A DNA stretch of 64,000 nt from Branchiostoma floridae (lineage: Eukaryota; Chordata; Leptocardii; Amphioxiformes; Branchiostomatidae). The position numbers were made by a program, and so were the translations under genes. Positions 60,201 to 64,000 of the stretch are shown here, piece by piece. The notes under the pieces were generated by a model. The model ran no database searches and had not been told where the DNA came from. It saw nothing but the letters and a program-made list of their open reading frames with translations. The stretch's first letter is position 1. Each line of letters starts with the position of its first letter. Location: contig NC_049992.1 in assembly GCF_000003815.2 (NCBI RefSeq), forward strand, positions 2,931,445 through 2,995,444. Direction: 5' to 3'.

Positions 60201-63200
60201 AATCTCATCCCGAAATAGTATTTGAATCATTAAGCGTACTGTATGCGATCGAACAACTCATGAGGATTACGTTGGCACCTTTGACAGCCTGATTTGGCCC
60301 ACCGCAATGTTTTAATCTTTTTTTACGTGACCATGTCTTATGCCTCAAACGGGCGGGCGTGTAACACCCTGCCATGGCATGACGATTAGTTCTGCTCCAC
60401 CTTTGATTTGTCTGTGCTAAGACCCGGAGACTGAGGGCAGGGGGTTAATTTGGTGTGACTGGCCCTTGTCAGGGAAAGGAGATCAGGCTTCTGCTTCTGT
60501 CTGAAGGGCTTGAATGATAAATGAAGATTAATGGTCCACACATTCGTGCTGGACTAGGGTGACAATGGTGCCAGTGTCATGTTGCACTGCACACCACTTT
60601 TGTAAGGGATGTGGTTCTCTCCATGATAAGAATCCCAAAGTAATTATATTAAGTAGATCGCAATTTACATAATTAGCATCTCATTATGTTGATAATCACC
60701 CTAAGTACCTACCTACTAAAAGCAAAGAATATCCATCAATCCCCTCTGCAGTTATCCTTTTTAAAAGTTACAAACTATAAGACCCACTGCAGTTCCAAAC
60801 AAGCTGCTAGGGGGCCCAAAATTACACCATTCACTCCTAGTCCCAACAGCTATCCACCACTTAAAAATCATGAACATGGCACTTCTGGAAAATTTAGGTG
60901 CAAGCTTTGACGCTCACTTGCAGTACCAAAACAAGTCGCTAGGAGGCCCATTATCGAACTTGACCTTCCTTTCTGTGTCCCCTACTTATCAACAAAATAT
61001 CATTAGCATCCATGTAGAACATCTCGAGTTATCGTGTTAACAGACAAACGCAATTACATACAAAGCCAGCTACAGCACCATAGGTAAAAGCTAGCTAAAC
61101 CATTATCGCACATGACAATCCTTTACACAACCGCTACACACCTGCCAAATATCGTAGAAATCGCCCAGCTGCATTTTGAGTTATGCTTCTCGAAACAAAC
61201 CTCGAAAAAATACAAAGGTCGCTGCTGTACCGTAGGAAAACGCCAGGTAAACCATTTTCAAACTAGGCATGCCTTTCGACAACCGCTACACACCTACAAA
61301 AAATCAAAAAGTTCCATCCACAATTTCTCGACTTATATGCTGTTGACCTACATACAGACCCAAGTAAGCAATCTTATAATCTTCGCTGGCGAAGATAATA
61401 ATGATGGACAATATAAAAAACGTGCATGAGGAGTGGAAAGTGTGCATAGTTGACCTCCTTTCAATACGTTTTTAAATTCACTATAGTCTTCAATACCAAT
61501 AGTGTTTTTGTACCATTTTGTAGTTATATTGCCGGGTTTTAGTCATTTCAGTTTATTGTTCTTATTCCCAGTTCTGTGACTGTGCTCATAAAGGATGCAA
61601 ATTTCATTATACTAAAGCCCTTGTTGCATTTTCAGCGTGGAACTTCATATGCATATAATCCCGAGAAGGCATAGTATCTTGGCTATCAAATGAATCCATA
61701 CTTTTCACAATCTTATGCAGTTAGATAGTCCAACGCTTCTGACAGATTCCTGTAACTTATTATAGAAGCGGAATTTTATGTCCTTACGTCCTTATTGATG
61801 TGAATAATTGGAATGCTGGGAAGCAATTAGTGGGAACGTTAATTGATAACATTCAGGAATTTCAGGTGGAGTCTCTAAATTTGTTCTTCTCTGCCTGTAG
61901 AGATGTCGGCACTCTCGATGAAGACGGTGTCTTGAGGCTCTACGGAAGAGTATCGGTAAGTTGTAAGACATTTTGATTGTTATTTTTTTCTTGTTATTGC
62001 CCCGAGTAGCTTACCGTAATCAGGTAAATCCGCAATCAAGTAAAATGTTTCTAAGCACTAAAACCCATTAAGCGACATGAACTTACGGTTATGTGCCTTA
62101 CATATTCCGTCTTCCACAAGCTCAGCAGCACACACATGTACATGCATGAATATGTGCAAACATACATTACGCAATACATACATACTTTCTAGCCACCGCT
62201 GCAGGCTCCGAATGGGGCTGTTTTTTTTTTGGGGGGGGGGGGCTGGTTCGTGATTTTCAACGTTGGCTAGGTTCTCTTATGTCGGGAAAAGGAGTTTGCC
62301 AAGGAAAATAGTTACGCCCCCCCCCCCAACATAAACCTACAACGAAGGCTACATACTTTCAACAATACAATAGGAAGGTTATTTTTCATCATAACAGAGG
62401 TATCAGAAGGAGTCTACAGCTGGTGTGTTTATGATGTTTAATTATTCTCACAGTAACATATTTCCTATGTATTCCCAGGATATGATCATAAGGAATAACT
62501 ACAACGTGTACCCTGCTGCAATTGAGGCCCCATTATCGAAGCATCCCAAAGTACAAGACGTCAGGGTGAAAACCGGCATTTGATCATTCTTTCTAAAAAT
62601 ACATACTGCAGGCAATCGATGCATGCAAATAGCCTTCAAGTTAATCTACAAGCGGTTCCTACTGAAGCATAAGATAGTATCAAAACTTGGCAGAGGAGTG
62701 AAGCTGGCCTAGGAGTATGTGTCAGTAGCCAAACACACTCCAAAGGATCTGCTTGGACATTACCTTGAAGTAGAATGTAGACAGTAAGAATAATTTGAAC
62801 AGCTGATCATGATAGATGATGGTGTATTCCATTTTAACGTTTGTATATGAACATCTTCTAGTGAATGATGCATAACTTTTCTTCCTCAGGTTGTGAGCGT
62901 GCCTGACCCTGCAAGCGTGGAGGAGATATGCGCCTGTATCATGTACGTGACCTCCTGCATACAACCTGATTTCAACCTGTCACATACCTAATGTTCAAAT
63001 GTTGTACGCAATGAATTCTGGCTGGCAAGTATCTAAATGGCAATAGCAGAAGTGTACTCACAAACAGATACCAATTGATTACAAAACCTTACAGAGTTAA
63101 TTATCACTGCGATGACAAGTCTTTATCACATATAAAACATGGCAGATTAATACGGCTATCATGCCCCTGTGAAAAATGGACCACTATAATTATAGAATTA

Positions 63201-64000
63201 AAAAACGTCACCTTGACTAGTAAGAAAAGTAAACTTGGAAATGCTTGAGCGTGTTTGATTGACTCCAGCTCTGCAAATGTTGATTTGACGAATAAAGATT
63301 TGAAAGATTTGAAAGACTGTGATGGTTAGGTATCAACGTTTATTTTTATGAACAGGCAAAGGTATCTATGGCGCCGAGATTTTAACTATTCCATTTCAAA
63401 GAATCCGTTGTGTTCATTAAACCTTAACTATCATCGACTTTCTGGCCGTATTGCAAAATACCATGTAGTGCGGGGAGGTTCCCTAACATATCAACATGTG
63501 AATTCGTTTCAGCCTGAAAGAAGGGCAGTCTGCAGACTCAGGGGAGATGAAGGTGTTTTGTGTTGAGATCGGGGTGAGGATATATCATTTCTTATGCATT
63601 TGTACGAACATGTCAATCTTACAATTGATGTATCCACAGTGATAGGACTAAGAATTGAAAGGAATGACAGCGACTGACATTGTTGGTCATCCACACTATG
63701 TCACTGCGGAAACAAACGACATCTCTTTGCTGACTAATAAATAAGGACCTATGTAATTGAAGATGTCAACTTGAAAGTTCATCTGTGTTGGTCGTTCTGG
63801 ATCTAAGTGTAACTGTAACAAAAATATTCTAATGTTTGACTTATCAACTTGAGCTATCACGGAATGATTAATGTTATCGAACATATTGATTGCTAGATAA
63901 TACATTTCTGGCACTTTTTACACGTCAATCTAACCTGTGTAGATGGTTCCTATTGAGCTGCCGGGCTATTTTATCTTCTTGGACGAGTTCCCGGTGACCA
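51498..64000 (+). CDS. Acyl-CoA synthetase, ACSF2-like (ACS-B), 17 exons visible, 3' end outside window
   Basis: Paralogue of ACS-A in opposite orientation, with the same intron positions and phases. Exons: 51498-51650, 52167-52295, 53217-53279, 53533-53660, 53787-53834, 54271-54394, 55068-55163, 55600-55736, 56890-56984, 57298-57374, 57792-57896, 59189-59337, 61901-61955, 62479-62565, 62890-62942, 63513-63573, 63943-64000 (cut). That is 539 complete codons; only the end of exon 17 and exon 18 (catalytic-Lys motif) should be missing. Motifs: TSGSTGQPK 214-222 with Cys223, YGMTE 353-357, KTGD, GRVSDMIIRNNYNVYP. The start is MSY; an acceptor lies 13 bases before it and a stop sits four codons upstream in the same frame. 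Intron 1 starts with GC, as in ACS-A. Role as for ACS-A: ATP-dependent activation of a carboxylic acid to its CoA thioester. No mitochondrial presequence is seen. Confidence 0.88.
52765..53122. mobile_element. MITE with 60-70 bp terminal repeats, carrying a second MITE inside
   Basis: The left end starts ggcatagagacgtacc and contains ttgcagcacatcttgttca; the right end is the inverse (about 53061-53122). The interior is largely occupied by another MITE (52869-53037), so one element jumped into the other. It lies in ACS-B intron 2. Confidence 0.8.
52869..53037. mobile_element. MITE of the 'taatctccaagcag' family, copy 2, nested
   Basis: Ends taatctccaagcagatcc and its inverse, each followed inward by gcataagatagta-type text. 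Same family as 12125-12267 and 62642-62762. Confidence 0.85.
54072..54257. repeat. 21-bp minisatellite, almost nine copies, against the ACS-B exon-6 acceptor
   Basis: The unit contains acattgtggggtcac; copies are virtually identical. The array ends about 13 bp before exon 6 (54271), inside the acceptor region. Because 21 is a multiple of 3, all frames through it stay open and give repeated-peptide artefacts on both strands. Confidence 0.95.
54465..54625. mobile_element. MITE of the 'gtggaaaaaactttacg' family in ACS-B intron 6
   Basis: Inverted ends with cgtaaccaacaccaagtt; an internally deleted relative (161 bp) of the 299-bp copy at 20201-20499. Both copies are preceded by a shared 'agcatgaa...ttcatctgtgttg' stretch, so the real element may start about 40 bp earlier. 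Confidence 0.75.
55865..55900. repeat. Perfect 16-bp hairpin
   Basis: aaaagatgaatttatc, loop gttg, then the exact inverse. It lies in ACS-B intron 8. It could be a cruciform or a small-RNA-like fold, or the core of a lost foldback element. Confidence 0.8.
56181..56420. mobile_element. MITE, 240 bp, 'ccctttccactaggacgg' ends
   Basis: Arms of about 50 bp (56181-56230 and 56372-56420), including the gcgctctc and gcgaccta blocks in inverted copies. A fragment of the same family is at 44930-44975. It lies in ACS-B intron 8. Confidence 0.85.
57215..57260. repeat. Microsatellite (TA)n-(GA)n
   Basis: TA and then GA dinucleotide runs, about 40 bp upstream of ACS-B exon 10 (57298). Confidence 0.95.
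57942..57979. repeat. Perfect 17-bp hairpin
   Basis: agtctccgcataactag, loop gaaa, then the exact inverse, 45 bp after ACS-B exon 11. No longer element was recognised around it, though gcataactagga recurs at 58084-58096. Confidence 0.85.
58148..58995. mobile_element. Foldback element with arms of about 105 bp in ACS-B intron 11
   Basis: The left arm (about 58150-58255, with gattatcagtctgttgagtg) and the right arm (about 58890-58992) are inverted copies with scattered changes. Inside is a second, perfect 21-bp stem (58776-58833). About 850 bp, non-coding. Confidence 0.7.
58776..58833. repeat. Perfect 21-bp stem with 16-base loop inside the foldback element
   Basis: ttttgcggcgagaacacaat(c) pairs exactly with 58813-58833. 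Weaker outer arms (ctcgccgctatata near 58743 and its inverse near 58850) extend the fold, so it is itself probably a small MITE. Confidence 0.8.
59338..61900. other. Long intron 12 of ACS-B
   Basis: No exon is missing: exon 12 (ends 59337) and exon 13 (starts 61901) join in frame, as in ACS-A. The intron holds anonymous sequence to 60700 and then the repeat family at 60720-61420. Confidence 0.7.
60720..61420. repeat. Runs of an interspersed repeat, about four diverged units of 130-150 bp
   Basis: Units start with cactgcagttcc- or gcagtaccaaaaca-type text near 60785, 60914, 61071 and 61220, each followed by a gctagg/gccagg block and an accattatcg-type block. Related sequence is at 38270-38890 and a single piece near 18950-18995. 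Confidence 0.55.
62642..62762. mobile_element. MITE of the 'taatctccaagcag' family, copy 3
   Basis: Left end taatctacaagcggttcc, right end ggatctgcttggacatta; gcataagatagtatcaaa lies inside the left end as in copy 2. 121 bp, in ACS-B intron 14. Confidence 0.8.

Overview
The window looks like nuclear DNA of an invertebrate deuterostome, most probably a lancelet (Branchiostoma). It has intron-rich genes of vertebrate-type families, a CR1-like retrotransposon, many short inverted-repeat elements inside introns, and a large LRR-Roco gene. The organism call is inference; no species marker was read.

Layout. 1-123 (minus): start of a caspase catalytic domain that runs off the left edge. 422-4264 (minus): a single-exon LRR-Roc-COR (Roco) protein of 1280 codons. 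4265-14326: intergenic, with several short mobile elements. 14327-30709 (minus): acyl-CoA synthetase ACS-A (ACSF2-like), reconstructed as 18 exons and 561 aa; intron 6 carries a DNA transposon with a CR1-like retrotransposon inserted in its terminal repeat. 30710-35801: ACS-A 5' non-coding exon, then retroelement debris and a foldback repeat. 35802-47525 (minus): a carnitine O-octanoyltransferase-like gene (CROT), reconstructed as 17 exons and 666 aa. 47526-51497: upstream region with an inferred ACS-B 5' non-coding exon and a piggyBac-type element. 51498-64000 (plus): ACS-B, a paralogue of ACS-A with the same exon structure, 17 exons visible and cut by the right edge.

How the genes fit together. 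ACS-A and ACS-B are inverted copies, 5' ends facing, with CROT between them. Coding exons, parts of introns and an upstream block of about 450 bp are shared, so the duplication included control sequence. By family, acyl-CoA synthetases activate fatty acids and CROT moves medium-chain acyl groups from CoA to carnitine, so this is a plausible local acyl-activation and carnitine-shuttle cluster. All three depart from family motifs: the AMP-binding loop Gly is Cys in both synthetases, and the Ser-Thr-Ser motif of CROT is Val-Thr-Ala.

The most interesting lead is at the left edge: the Roco reading frame can be spliced in frame to the downstream caspase exon, which would give an LRR-Roc-COR-caspase protein, a sensor-GTPase-protease layout. 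This needs transcript evidence and sequence to the left. Exon boundaries throughout were read by eye from GT/GC-AG signals, frame continuity and comparison of the paralogues.
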